Positions 13,301-25,036 of a DNA stretch of 64,000 nucleotides are shown one piece after another. A program made the position numbers and the translations under genes. The stretch covers positions 186,001 through 250,000 of the forward strand of contig PEDN01001355.1 in assembly GCA_003864495.1 (NCBI GenBank), in the 5' to 3' direction. This DNA is from Nemopilema nomurai (lineage: Eukaryota > Cnidaria > Scyphozoa > Rhizostomeae > Rhizostomatidae). The notes under the pieces were generated by a model that was not told the origin of the DNA, searched no databases, and saw only the letters and a program-made list of their open reading frames with translations. The stretch's first letter is position 1. Each line of letters begins with the position of its first letter.

Positions 13301-16300
13301 GCCACTCAAAGAGAGTAAATCACTCGCAAATGAAAGGCTTCAATGATTTTACAAATATTCCAAAACCACTTTGAATCTATGCAAAAAATCAGGCAGACAT
13401 CTGTTGTGCGTTGCACTCATTAAGTCTCACAAACTTAAGCTGAACCAAGAATCCTTCCACTGAGCAAAACGGCTTCGAAAAAAGATGGAGGGCTTTTGTG
13501 CGACGAAAGGCTCCGCTGGCTTATTATGCTCATAGAGCTAGTCAACAAAAATTCTTAACCAAAGCTACTCCAGTAAGGCAAACGCTTAGTAAAGGTGGAA
13601 GATTTTTTTTAAGCCGACTTGCAAATTAAGAAACATCCAATCGCTTGAAGTATTATGTAGTTAGGAAAGTACCATTTTTCTCTGCATCTTTAGAACTGTT
13701 TTTGCCTCCTTTCTCTAGAAAAGTAGTCATGATAATAAATTTGATTAATCAAAGCTTTCATGTGACATGTACGAATGTTTTGCAAATTTGCCTTGGTAAT
13801 GAAAATATCTCATGCATTTAACATGACACTCAAAGGGAAGAGACAATTTCTGGATACGCTTAGGCTACGCACTTCCGTTCAGAATAGCAAGTTTAAACAA
13901 ACAAATCAGCATAGAGAATGGCTCAATCAAAACTGAATGTAAAATGTCGGCAGAACTGCTTGGCTTTGCCTTCGTTATTTATATGTACCAAAAACAACAT
14001 GTCTTTGTATTCCATTTTGCACTCGACTAATTGCCTAAGCGAATACTACCATTGCTTGCCACATCTCTCTGCATTGCTAGTGGCTAATCGTATGCTTTTA
14101 AAGTGAATACCACACACTCGTTTTCCGCACAATTGTCCAAATCTGATACAAACATTTTTGCATAAAATGCAGCTGAACCAGACACGTCAAGTAACATGGC
14201 AGTTAGCCAATTAATGCAACCCACCGTTATTCTTTCCTCTGATCATCCCTTTCCACTCATTGATAAGATATATGGCACCCTTACGGAGATCTAAAAGGAG
14301 TAGCAATGGAAAACATCTCTCAATCACATTGTCCAAATACGTGAACAAATCAAATGCTAGCTTTTGTTTACCATGCTAAAGATTTATATCGATTTCCATC
14401 CAGGCGAACTGAACAGATATCAGTAACAAATAGCCCTACAGAAATACCTAGGCTTGAATGATGATACCCAATAACAATATGCTTCTTTTGAAACAACGCT
14501 TTGGTGATTCCCTGGCTATGAAGTCTCTTAAATAACTTTTCTTAAACACTGTCACACTTCATAAACAGGCATTCCCCATATTCCTCTGTGCTTTCTAAGA
14601 CCTTACACCCAAGGCAACCTGAAAGCGGACAACTCTTTAAAAAAAATCAAACCTACCAGAGTCTACTGACTTTGTTAGCTGCTTCACTACTTTGCCAGTA
14701 TCTCCCTAAAGTAAAACAAAAATTTGCCAATAAGTATCAGAATGAAATGACTAGTACTTGATGTAGATTCAAAATCAAGAATTTTATCTGATTAAGCTAT
14801 GAGGAAACCTGGAAACATTACATTACATAAAACAGCAGTGGCAGTACATTCATGATAAATAAAAGGATTCACATTGCAACAAAAAATAGCATTCCAAGTA
14901 CCAGAAAGATTAAGCTAAAATTACAGCCAAATTCATGGCTGCCTAGATTTGCTAAGATTGGAACTAAATGGACATTCATTGATTTGTCTGTCCTTGATCA
15001 GCATCAAACCAAAATTGGCACTCACTTGCTTCAAGGTGTTAATTGTGACAGGAAGGCACTTCAAAACCTGAAAATAGACACCACACTACTAGTAGCCCCA
15101 ATTCAATTAACTATGCCATTAAAAGACCTCTCAAATATACAGCAAAATGTATGTGCACCTGGCCATGCAATCATTTGATTGTAAGAATTTGCACTTTATA
15201 CTTGTAGAGATTTAAACTTCATACACTCTAAGCTTGTATATAAAGGAGGACATTGGCCGACAAGGGTTGCATAATCTTGTTAAAATGCATCAATCCAAAA
15301 ATCGATGGATATTTGAAAAAGACATTTATATACTTTACATGAAAGAACTAGAAATTTTTACTACATATCCTAACTTTTTACACTTGCAATATGGTAAGGA
15401 CTTTACAAGGTCATTTTATGAAATACAATTGTTGCTTAGCAGAAAATGATTGTTCACTATATATGTTCATATTTCAAACAAATTAAGTATTCATAATAGA
15501 TGAGCAAATGTTGCAGTAATACCTCAATTATCTCTATAAGCAAAGGCACATTTTCATTTTTTGCATATTCATTCAACCATTTATTCAAAATCCCCCAGCC
15601 ACCTGAAGTTAGAAATCTAGAAAGAAAATTGATAGAAACTAGAATAAATATATTTGTATAAGATTATAAAGACAAACACACCATTCAACAGTAAACCAAA
15701 GATGGCAACCAAACAATACTAGATTTAGCTAAACTTTTGGTACTTGCTTGATTTGATGCTTTAAAGCACGAAAGCTGTTGTTTTCTATATAGCAATGGCA
15801 TATTCTATATTACAAGCTTATTATCTTCAAAGTCATCTTACAGACAATCTTGTAACACTATGCAAAATTGGACACATTCTTGCAAATGTGTTAAAATATT
15901 TTAAACATATTTATACTTGGAGAGAAAACATTCTAGGGCATAAATACGAGAATGCAAATTAGGTATCGTAACTGCAAATACTTTTAAGCAGATAGGTCAA
16001 AGAAACAAATATTAGAATTAGAATTAGCATACATCTTAAGAATACTATAATGGCATACACATATATGGCACAATATGACATGATGATATGATATGGCATG
16101 GTACCTTTCTAATGTGTCTCTTTTTGTCACATTCCCTTTGGATTGATCACAAGTTGCCCTCAAGATATTCAAGTAAATACATCTGCTCATCATCTTCTCT
16201 GCACCCTTCATAAGACTACATTTTCAAACAAAAACAAAATATAATTTCCTTTATTACCTATGCAGGACAACATTCAGACATGTATGGCAGCAAAAATAAA

Positions 16301-19300
16301 ATGCAGTCATTCTATTAAAGTGCAATTTGCTACAACTTATATACTGTGTGCCAGACATGATCTAGAAAGAAAACAATTATAAACTTCTCCTCTCGTCACA
16401 ATTCTTCCTCCAAATTTATTAGACTTTCTCTTGCAAGACAGCTTAAATAGGTTTAGACTTACCTAACTACTCTTAACACTTCTTGTGGTGTTTTGATGTC
16501 CCCATCTATACCAAGCATTGGCTTTAATGCATTCAGCAGAATCCTTGGCTCCCCTCCAGAGGACCCCTTGAATAGAAATGAATATTAAACTATATTGACA
16601 TCACAATCAACAAATAGTAACTGTAAATAAGTGTAATGTCCAGATTCTTACAAAACTGTTAAGAGTACCCAAAATAATTATTGCAACATCAAGTAGTTGG
16701 CAACAAAAATTAGGGAGGGTTCACCTTTTTCTGAAAAGATCATCTCTCGGACTTATCTCAAAGTTTACCCGTGAGTGCATGAATAATATCATTTGTCAAA
16801 ACACTTACCATTCTTACAATGTTTTGACTCAAGTTCTCAGAATCTAAAAAACCAAAATTGACATTAGTGTTGGGATGGCAAAATGAATATACAGTTTTTA
16901 AATCTTTTAAAACCAAACCAATTCTAAGAACATTTTAAAACTGTTGTTCTTCTGCTGTGACAAACAGGACCGCACGCATGGACTTCACTACTGCTTAAAT
17001 ACAGATTTTGGCATTAGTTAAGCCAAAAGGCCTTACTATTGAAATAAGCTCCTTAATACGGAGAAATAAATCAAAGAATGTTAACCTAAATTTAAAAAGA
17101 CCACCTTCTGCTCAAATTTGCCGCAAACTACAACTTTAAAAATTTTATTTCTTTTATTTTATTTTATATCTTTTATATGTGATAATATCATTGACATGAC
17201 AGAACAAATACAAGCACAAATCTGATTTTTTGCCTTGATTCTTGCCTTCTATCTAATTTCTACAATATTGCATACATTATTTGCTTGCACAAAGAAACAG
17301 GTAGGCTTGCCTTGACAATATTTACTGAGATCTGCTACTCTTAGGAATTTGCTACTTCAATGGAAATACATTTGCAGTTTTGAAGTAGTTTCAAAATATT
17401 TGCAGAAAAGCAGTATATTTTAACTCCAGATGGATTTAATTTTTTTGGGGGGGCACAAATTTTATTTACAAATGGGCTATTAAAGTCTCATTGGCATGCC
17501 AGTGTCAAACATTGTGAAGGTCCCACTTATCTATATAAAGTTGAGACAACTGGACAAAAGTTATTTTAATTTTGGAAGAACAGCTTAAATGCTCCATGAT
17601 AGGAGTTTTAAATGCTTGAGCTACAAAGAATTCTTTGAAATGATTCCCAGGTCAGTTCCAAGACTTTTTGTCTGGATTTTTCAGGTCAGTTCCTAGAATA
17701 AGGTTTGGCTGGATTGAATATTTGGCTTTGGATTTTTCAGGTCAGTTCCTAGAATTAGGTTTGGCTGGATTGAATATTTGGCTTTGGATTTTTCAGGTCA
17801 GTTCCTAGAATTAGGTTTGGCTGGATTGAATATTTGGCTTGTAACTACCATAACAGTTGTATGACTAAATAGTCAAAAGGTAGGATATGGGGTCAAGTAA
17901 ATGGGCAAAACCAAACCGTAATGGACACCTCTCACAAGATTATTTGCAAGAAAAGAGCAAGAAACAACAAAAAGCAGCTGTTGGAATGAACTGCAAAGTG
18001 TTGCAGATTCACTTGGTGAGAGAAGCTCAGAACTGCAAAAGATGTGGGAGTGTGCAAAGACCATCAACTGTTTTTGGTCTGGAAGAGAGGTGATGGTGAA
18101 TTACAATCGAATTATAGCCTGAAATAGGAACTAACAAAGGCAAACTCTACGATCACTAGCTCTGTATGCAAGTTTAAAAATTTCACCACAAAAGCATCAA
18201 CATTTTTCCTTGCAGCAAACACACAACACCCAAAAGACAAAATGATTTTATTTACCATATTTTTTTACACTTTCTACTTTCCGACTCTATACTGTCTGTT
18301 CCCAGCAGTACTATTCATAATTGGTCATTTCCAAAAATATTCATATCATGTTTATATTGACAATAAAACCAGAAACAAAACATCATCCAGGAACTATTTG
18401 GATACTAAACATTAATGATTCCTTGAATTTGAATTTCCATTGTGCTTCTATTTTGAATTACTCTTTGACTATAGATCTTTCAAATCTAGGTCCTTCTAGA
18501 AAATCCTAGCCCTGCTCCACCCATTAATGCAAGCCGTCTTTATCAACTTATTGCTATTCAGACATTCAAAGTTGTTGACTCAAAAAATCTTTTAGATTGT
18601 CATGCTCCTTAAATAAACCTCTCCTATTCTTTCATTGCAAACCAAATTCAATTTAACCAAGCAACTCCTTCACCACAAACATAACCAGACATTTAATTTT
18701 CAATCAAAAATGTGGTTTAAATTGAGAAAATATCAATAGCAACAGTTCTATAAGGAATGTTAATTGCCACTTGAAAAGTGTCATCACAAAGATAGTTCAT
18801 AATATAGTTTTTCTCGCACATGATCTATACCTTAGGAATTAAGTATGACAGCATCCCAAAATGATGCATCAAAATATGCAAAAGAATGCAAATCCTCATA
18901 CTTCAAAATTTTAAGGTTTCTGCAAGCAAATACTATGAAAATGGTTTTATAGCAACTTATTTATTCAGCTGTTGAAATGCTGTTTTCTGTCTCCACAAAA
19001 TAAATTTAGCACAATAAATACTGTTTAAAACCCCAAAAATAATTCAAAAAAGCTTGCTACTATTCATTATGTGAAAAATTAAATCCAAGGTGTAGCAAAA
19101 ACTTTACACCACAAAAACTTGGTGTAGCTACCTCTTTTCAAGCACAACTAATGAGTTGCACCCAACTCTGTCAAAGGCATCAAGCTTACAAAACAGAATT
19201 AGACAAATTCCTATTCAGTGTCATTAACAGCCTACTGTCTTTATGGTCTATAAATCAGGAACGAGCTCAATCTTTGGGCTGGACTTAGTAGTACTTACTC

Positions 19301-20190
19301 ATTTGGTGGTGGGGGGGGGGTAACACAAACTAATTGAGGGGGACATTCAGTAGCAGTCCATACAAGCAACCTTATCCACTCCGGCCAGGAATACTTTTCC
19401 CCAAACAGAAAGCAGATCTACACTTTATATGTACACAAACAAGTCTTTATCAACGTTACTATCACCAACTATTTTTCACGCGGAAAGGCGCAACTGAAAA
19501 TTGAAGAGTAATGAAATAGAGTTTTGGGGAACCTCTGTTCATAATCAGTTTTTTTACTTCACAGCAATTCAAACACTGCTTGGTAAACTTTTACACATTG
19601 ATTAACTTTAAGAGTATGTGGACACATGTACCTCTCAATTTAACGCTTATTTTAACCTAAAAACGTAACTTTGGCAAGATGGTGCATTTCGTGCCAAGAA
19701 AAATAAAGATATAAGGAATTTTTGTGTTAATATACGACTAGGATATAGATTTTCAAAAAATATTTCACTAAAATATAGGCTATAATTATTTATCTAGATT
19801 GTTTAAAATTCTATCCCCATATAAGTTCAGATAAGCAAGGTAGAGTGCAACGTAATTATGTATCTAGCCAATGTTTACATCTTACTGACCATCAAATGGA
19901 CCAACTCATTCCACTTTCAATTATTCTTCAACATAAGTGCTTACATTCAAAATATAAACCATAAAACGAGAAATATTATTCTTAAAGCTTAGTGAGGTAG
20001 AACCATGTCGTGAATCAATTACAGGTAGGTAGTTTAGCCAAAATCTACCAACAAACTGGCCTAAGCTATCAAAATAATGAAAAGCGAAACGAGATCTAGC
20101 TCAAAAATTATGTGCTACCAAACCTGATAATGGATTCTGTATCAGATCCAGTGACTCAAATAAATAGACTTCCTCTCCTAAATTCCCCAT
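1389..20190 (-). CDS. PPP1R10: PNUTS: PP1 nuclear-targeting subunit (PPP1R10), 29 exons
   Basis: PNUTS holds protein phosphatase 1 at chromatin and the transcription machinery in the nucleus. Coding exons, high to low: 20124-20190, 16809-16843, 16463-16566, 16105-16215, 15523-15616, 15026-15067, 14657-14705, 14225-14290, 13673-13714, 13224-13260, 12923-12992, 12683-12715, 12057-12109, 11481-11530, 11077-11108, 10846-10885, 10328-10462, 9519-9583, 9168-9221, 8813-8890, 8217-8266, 7771-7852, 6746-6863, 6385-6447, 4156-4196, 3297-3375, 2924-3117, 2715-2799, 1389-1489. All are GT-AG and phase-compatible, giving about 689 residues (human about 940). Seen: a TFIIS-N/LW domain at about 35-189 (MMSRCIYLNIL, GGWGILNKWL); the PP1-docking RVxF motif SITW near 331-334 followed by YFELDEEEL; a family block (LENARRLGEDRMVEK); a Gly/Arg/Pro-rich tail; and a terminal CCCH finger C661-x8-C670-x5-C676-x3-H680. 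The start ATG has an in-frame TGA just upstream. Exon edges were read by eye, so one or two weak ones may shift. Confidence 0.93.
17649..17840. repeat. 56-bp tandem repeat in PNUTS intron 1
   Basis: Nearly identical units begin at 17683, 17739 and 17795 (period 56 bp). Each opens AGGTCAGTTCCTAGAAT and ends GGCTTTGGATTTTTC; the last is cut short near 17840. A shortened relative sits at 17649-17682. It lies in the large intron 16844-20123 of PNUTS. Confidence 0.9.
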
Positions 20191-21125
20191 AACTCAAGTT
20201 GCAACAGGTGGACGAAACCGAGAAACGGCCGGAACCGTCCCGCTCTTAAATTCTTCCAATGTCACCAAATAATTGAGAAAACCTTCGAAATTGCAAATTC
20301 CTCTATTGACATGACATGGCAGAAAGTACAAAAACGGTAGCTACTATCTACTTCGTTTCAATTTCGTGTTTGTCTATCGATACTAAAGAGATCACTTCCC
20401 CACAACCTTCCTCCTCAAATTTTCTCATGGATCATTACTATTTGAATCCTTTCTGATAGTCACTTGAGAATTCTCTAGCACCAACGTCTTCGGCAACTTC
20501 TCAACGTAAAACTGCATTCAAACTGCGCATCTGAGAGATATTTTCGCCCTATTTTGAGACTGTTGATACATAATAGTTCGCCATGGCCGTTTCTGTACTT
20601 TCCGCCATTACTCTTCGCTCATGGTCTAGCCCACACAAAAGCTCACAAAACATAAAGTCCACTGTCACTTCCACTAACAAATTAATCAACTATCTTAGAA
20701 GATTCCCCTTTTACATTTGATGAAAGAATTTCTGAAAGCTTCTCAAAGAACCAAAAGGTTGACAGCAAGTTTGTTGTACCGGCCTAAAGGCAGCACAGAA
20801 CCTTTGCCGTCGCTTACGTCTACTCCAACAACTCTGCAGATAGAGAAAGGCCAGCATCTTTCAGGAATTTACTATGTTTTTTAATTTTTAATACCTTTCT
20901 TTTAAGAAAAGAAACATGGAATAATCTCTGCGACTTTCCGTTCTAAATCTATCGTGTCGATTCCAATAACGATTATGTCCTTCCCAACGCTACAAAATGC
21001 TAGCATTGCCCAACTGGAAATCTTGGTTTCTTTCTCGCCTTAGTTGACAAATGTGGTAAAAAACGTCAATCATCTAAGCCATATAAGGATAAAGCATGTC
21101 CAAATTTGGAACAGGGTTGTTTTAA
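20191..21125. promoter_or_regulatory. Divergent intergenic region, PNUTS / REXO2
   Basis: This 935-bp gap separates the PNUTS start (minus strand) from the first REXO2 ATG (plus strand), so it must hold both 5' ends. The stretch at 20208-20240, just upstream of the PNUTS ATG, is locally CpG-rich (cgaaaccgagaaacggccgg), which suits a promoter or 5'UTR. No TATA box could be assigned. Calling it a shared promoter is inference from the arrangement. Confidence 0.45.
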
Positions 21126-21791
21126 ATGATTCACGCAATGATCTTTAGATTTTATGAATCACCGAATCAGTCAAGCGGCAAGGCGCGAAAATTCTTCAAA
21201 ACGAGGGGAGAAAAACAGAACAGTGATACACATTTCCTATTCATAATGGCTGACTATCTTGTATGGATCGATCTAGAAATGACTGGCCTGGATGTAAATC
21301 GAGACAGAATTATTGAGATAGCTGTCTTGATATCTGATAAGGACTTGAATATTGTTGCTCAAGGGCCTGATATAGTGATACACGAACCCAAAGAAGTAAT
21401 GGAAAACATGGGGGAGTGGTGCACCCAGCAGCACGGAAAGTCAGGTCTCACTACCAAAGTACTAGAATCAAAAATTTCATTAGAAGAGGCGGAGCAGAAA
21501 GTTCTTGAATTCGTCCAAAGCCATACTAGTGCGGGACATTGCCCCCTTGCCGGGAATTCTGTTCATTTAGATAAAATGTTTTTGCAGAAATATATGCCGA
21601 ATCTTCTGAAGCATTTGCATTACAGAATCGTTGATGTCAGTACTGTTAAGGAACTATGCCGCAGATGGTACTCTAAAGAATTTTCTAGATGCCCCCTTAA
21701 GAAGGAAAGTCACCGAGCTCTTGATGATATAAAAGAAAGCATCGAGGAACTTAGATTTTATAAAAATGCTATTTTTAAACACCGTAGCTAA
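21126..21791 (+). CDS. REXO2: Oligoribonuclease (REXO2), intronless
   Basis: This is a DEDDh 3'-5' exoribonuclease that degrades very short oligoribonucleotides to mononucleotides, in mitochondria and cytosol in animals. The frame is 221 residues. The exonuclease core runs from about residue 41: VWIDLEMTGLD gives the DxE pair (D49, E51), CPLAGNSVHLDKMFL carries the second motif, and SHRALDDI carries the catalytic His/Asp. HYRIIDVSTVKELCRRWY-type family sequence is also present (here HYRIVDVST). An in-frame TAA directly precedes the first ATG. A second in-frame ATG at 21246 (MADYLVWIDLE) would give a core-only form; the 40-residue extension is basic and could be a mitochondrial presequence, but this is inferred. 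The whole gene is one exon, whereas vertebrate REXO2 is multi-exon. Confidence 0.95.
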   Translation: MIHAMIFRFYESPNQSSGKARKFFKTRGEKQNSDTHFLFIMADYLVWIDLEMTGLDVNRDRIIEIAVLISDKDLNIVAQGPDIVIHEPKEVMENMGEWCTQQHGKSGLTTKVLESKISLEEAEQKVLEFVQSHTSAGHCPLAGNSVHLDKMFLQKYMPNLLKHLHYRIVDVSTVKELCRRWYSKEFSRCPLKKESHRALDDIKESIEELRFYKNAIFKHRS

Positions 21792-23833
21792 ACGACATAC
21801 CAGCAGACGTATGAAAAAAGAAAAGCGCTTAAGTATATTAACTTACAAAGGTAAATAGTTTTTATTAAGAATGGTATGCTAGATAACCTGTTGTAGCTTT
21901 TATGGCCTTGACATGTTTATTTATGCAGTATTCAAAGTCAATCAACTAAACTTCAGGAACAAGTATTTAGGTTTCAAGAGACATTTCAGGTAACAACATC
22001 GTTTCATTTTTTTCCAACATTGTTTTCAAATAGATGGCAAAATTTTATGGGTTTATACATCTGGACAACTTATTTCAAATTATGGGTCACAAGATTTATT
22101 ATCAGATTACCAATAAATAAATGTACTCCCATATGGATAATAGCTTCTAAAATGTAATTACTTGCCAATTGTCCAGCAAACTTAAGCCACATCTGCATCC
22201 ATAATCATTCTAAAAAGATATCAATTGATATCCATCAATGTAAATTTACTTTGCTGGTCTGATTTCATTTTATTTTTGCTAGTAAAACGAGGGGATAAAT
22301 TATAATGTTGGTTTTTAAGTGATATAAACAGTTTGATATCCATCTTTGCTTCAAAGATTTTTTAATGTTGAATCTTAAGTGTTCAAGCCTGTAACAGTAA
22401 GCTATAAGCATTATCATATTTTGCATTATACCAGATAGTATCACTTTTATTAACCCTCAAAGAGCCTCCAGTTATATTTTATCAAAACTTAAGTGTACAT
22501 TAGCCTATTCTTAAGTATTGAGAAAAGTTATCAGTTTGCTGGTTGGAGGGAGGGGGGAAGCTGGATTTTACTGGCTTCATTGAAAATAAAGGGTACATTA
22601 GTGGCAAAGCTATATAATTTGGCAGTTATTGTACATTTAATGTAATTATAAGTTGGTCCCTTTTTCCTTTGATGTTTAACAGGCCTCACATCTGCAACTG
22701 TATAGGCTAGTGGTGAATTCCTGGGCAAGGATTTCCTTGGCTTTTCTGCCTTAATGCCTAAGGGTTATAAAGCAACAAAACACCAAAATGTTTACTGTAG
22801 ACTATGTAATGACATCATATATACTTTTTTCAAAAATGTGTCTTTCTACTTCTTAACAACTGCACCTTGAGAAGTTCATCAAATTTTTCTGTGTACTGCT
22901 CAAAATTTTCATATTTGATAATAAGAAAATGGTGAAGTAGCTCATATTTTAGGCCTATGTATCTAAGGATTTTCTAGACTTTTTGAACACAATTTCCTTA
23001 CTTCCACAAATAATATACTACACTGATACAATCCACTTTAGTATTCCTAAAGCACTTGGTCAAGCTTTCTTAAAAAAGATATAATTTGGTTTTATGTATT
23101 CAAGTTTAAACAAATTAAACTAGATAACATGCTTTGTGCATATTTTGTCAATCACTATATTTCTTGACTCAAAATCCTACTGCATGGGCTACACTCACCA
23201 AAATTATCGTAGGGCAAAAACATTTATGTTTGCCTCTCACTTTGTAAATGTTTGATTTAAGACAAGAGAAAAAGTATGATCCCTACTCCCTTTCTCCAAA
23301 TTTCAAACCATGTTTATTTCAAATTCATTGTAAAATTCTTAGAAATAGCCTTGACAAAAAAAAACACTGAGCGAGTAAGTAAATCAAACAAAGAACACAT
23401 GAAGGAAAACACAAATTACTTTTCTGTTTTTTGTATTAAAAAATATACTATCCAATTCCATACAAAAGAAGCACTACTAAACAAGCCGCTTTATCTGAAA
23501 ATCATTGGCACTAGAACTGCAGCAAAGCTTTCATTAAATTAGGGTAAGTCAAGTAGCCCAAGATATCTAGAGTTGTAAGAACTGAAGGGAAACCTGGGTA
23601 ACATCTGAAATGGCAAGTATCCTTGATCCGGGATGTACATCCGAGGCAGGCATTAGAATTATGTATAAAAACCTAAGTTGTAGCACCAACTTGGAACAGC
23701 TCGATGGAAAATCAAACAGTTGCTTCCAATGTAATCCAAAATAAAAAAAAAATAATAGATAAAAATCTGTTTAGAAACATGAACTAGAAACTCATTCACA
23801 TCAATATCATGTTGATTCAAATAATAAGATGCC
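21792..23833. other. REXO2 3' flank and AT-rich intergenic DNA
   Basis: A polyadenylation signal for REXO2 lies at 22112. The remainder is AT-rich, with only short open frames lacking domains or splice support. The far end should include the arrestin-gene 3'UTR. I see no gene. Confidence 0.4.
22112..22121 (+). terminator. Poly(A) signal, REXO2
   Basis: AATAAATAAA, two overlapping AATAAA hexamers about 320 bp after the REXO2 stop. This is the first clear canonical signal seen on the strand. Confidence 0.55.
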
Positions 23834-25036
23834 TTACAGCTCATCATGACAAAGCCCAGAAAGTGGTAAAGGAACTTGATTAAAATTACTTGAAGTGAGA
23901 AGCTGCTTAGACACAGCCAAGGGCTTGTTAACTTCACACACTTTTGTATCCTTTATCCATTCAGGCTGGGTCCATGCCCCCCAATTTGCTACTGCATATG
24001 GAAAGACTTCAACTGGAATAAAAATTGAGACATCTTGGTCAAATGGTACTTCCAGCACAATATCTAGGTGGTACCTGTTTTTAACTACATTTCCCATTGT
24101 AGTTGAAATGTGGCTATTACCATGATGTTTCAAAGCAACTGGGATACTGAATGTCTTTTCCACAGATTCTCCCATTTCAAGCGGTACAGTTATTAAGTCA
24201 TTTTCAGGGAAAGCCTCAACTGTTTCTCTTGTTTGTTTCCCATCTTTGCTCCTTCTCCCAGTCAAATTCAAGGTTTTCATCAAGTTGATCGTTGCCTGAG
24301 AGATATTCACTTTTGCCTTATTTTGAACATGAAACTTACAATTAATTGTTTCTCCTAAAGTATATGCAACTTTATCCAAAGTGAGGTTTAGTGAAATTTC
24401 TCCTTTTGGGAAGCAGCAACAAAACTTGACTACAGCCTTAGCAGTCTTGTTAAGTGGTGAGTTGTTTCTTCCAACAAAATTATCCTTCCATACTTTTATC
24501 TCCTGACAGCAACATACACATGAGTCAAAGCCATCATATCTTCTATAGAGCCTTGCAGTAAGAGTGTAGATGACTTCTGCCTCATAAGTTGTATTTTTTA
24601 CTTCATCTCTGGTTGATGACCTCTTGAAACTACTTGGAAGGCCCTGTTTAAGTGTGTACTTGAATGGAAATGCGTAACAACCAAGAGGAATCGCCCTTTT
24701 AAATGTGGAGAGACGAAGGTCATCTTTGATAAGAATATGTTCACCATTAAAAACTTCGTCTCTGAAGAAAATATCGGATCTTTCACTGTCATCGTGAGCC
24801 GGTGCTTCACTGAACCCAGTATCGGTCGATGTTCTTGACGAAGGTCGTCTCTCACAAATAGGCTCCCCGCCCAACGCTGAAACGGTTTCAATCCATTTAC
24901 ACCTCTCGACCCCCGAAACCGATAAAGACACCGTATCTGCTTCGACTGGTTCTAGTAGACGCAGATAAACAGCACCATATATAGTGTCCCCAGCAGTATA
25001 TTTCCCATTATTTGTCCGAATTATTATATCGTTCAT
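23834..25036 (-). CDS. Arrestin domain-containing protein (alpha-arrestin, ARRDC type), intronless
   Basis: Alpha-arrestins are cytosolic adaptors that usually link membrane cargo to NEDD4-family ubiquitin ligases. The single-exon protein has 400 residues. The ATG at 25036 opens MNDIIIRTNNGKYTAGDTIYG, the usual first strand of the N-terminal arrestin fold. Family-typical stretches include a VYLRLLEPVEADTVSL-like first lobe, a LPSSFKR-type linker and, in the C-terminal lobe, GEISLNLTLDKVAYTLGETI and NISQATINL. The frame is open further upstream but has no earlier ATG. Oddities: two Cys clusters (CVCCC and KFCCCF) and a C-terminal tail (QVPLPLSGLCHDEL) with no PPxY motif, the NEDD4-binding signature of most ARRDCs. 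Which ARRDC subgroup it belongs to cannot be said. Confidence 0.9.
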   Translation of the reverse strand: MNDIIIRTNNGKYTAGDTIYGAVYLRLLEPVEADTVSLSVSGVERCKWIETVSALGGEPICERRPSSRTSTDTGFSEAPAHDDSERSDIFFRDEVFNGEHILIKDDLRLSTFKRAIPLGCYAFPFKYTLKQGLPSSFKRSSTRDEVKNTTYEAEVIYTLTARLYRRYDGFDSCVCCCQEIKVWKDNFVGRNNSPLNKTAKAVVKFCCCFPKGEISLNLTLDKVAYTLGETINCKFHVQNKAKVNISQATINLMKTLNLTGRRSKDGKQTRETVEAFPENDLITVPLEMGESVEKTFSIPVALKHHGNSHISTTMGNVVKNRYHLDIVLEVPFDQDVSIFIPVEVFPYAVANWGAWTQPEWIKDTKVCEVNKPLAVSKQLLTSSNFNQVPLPLSGLCHDEL

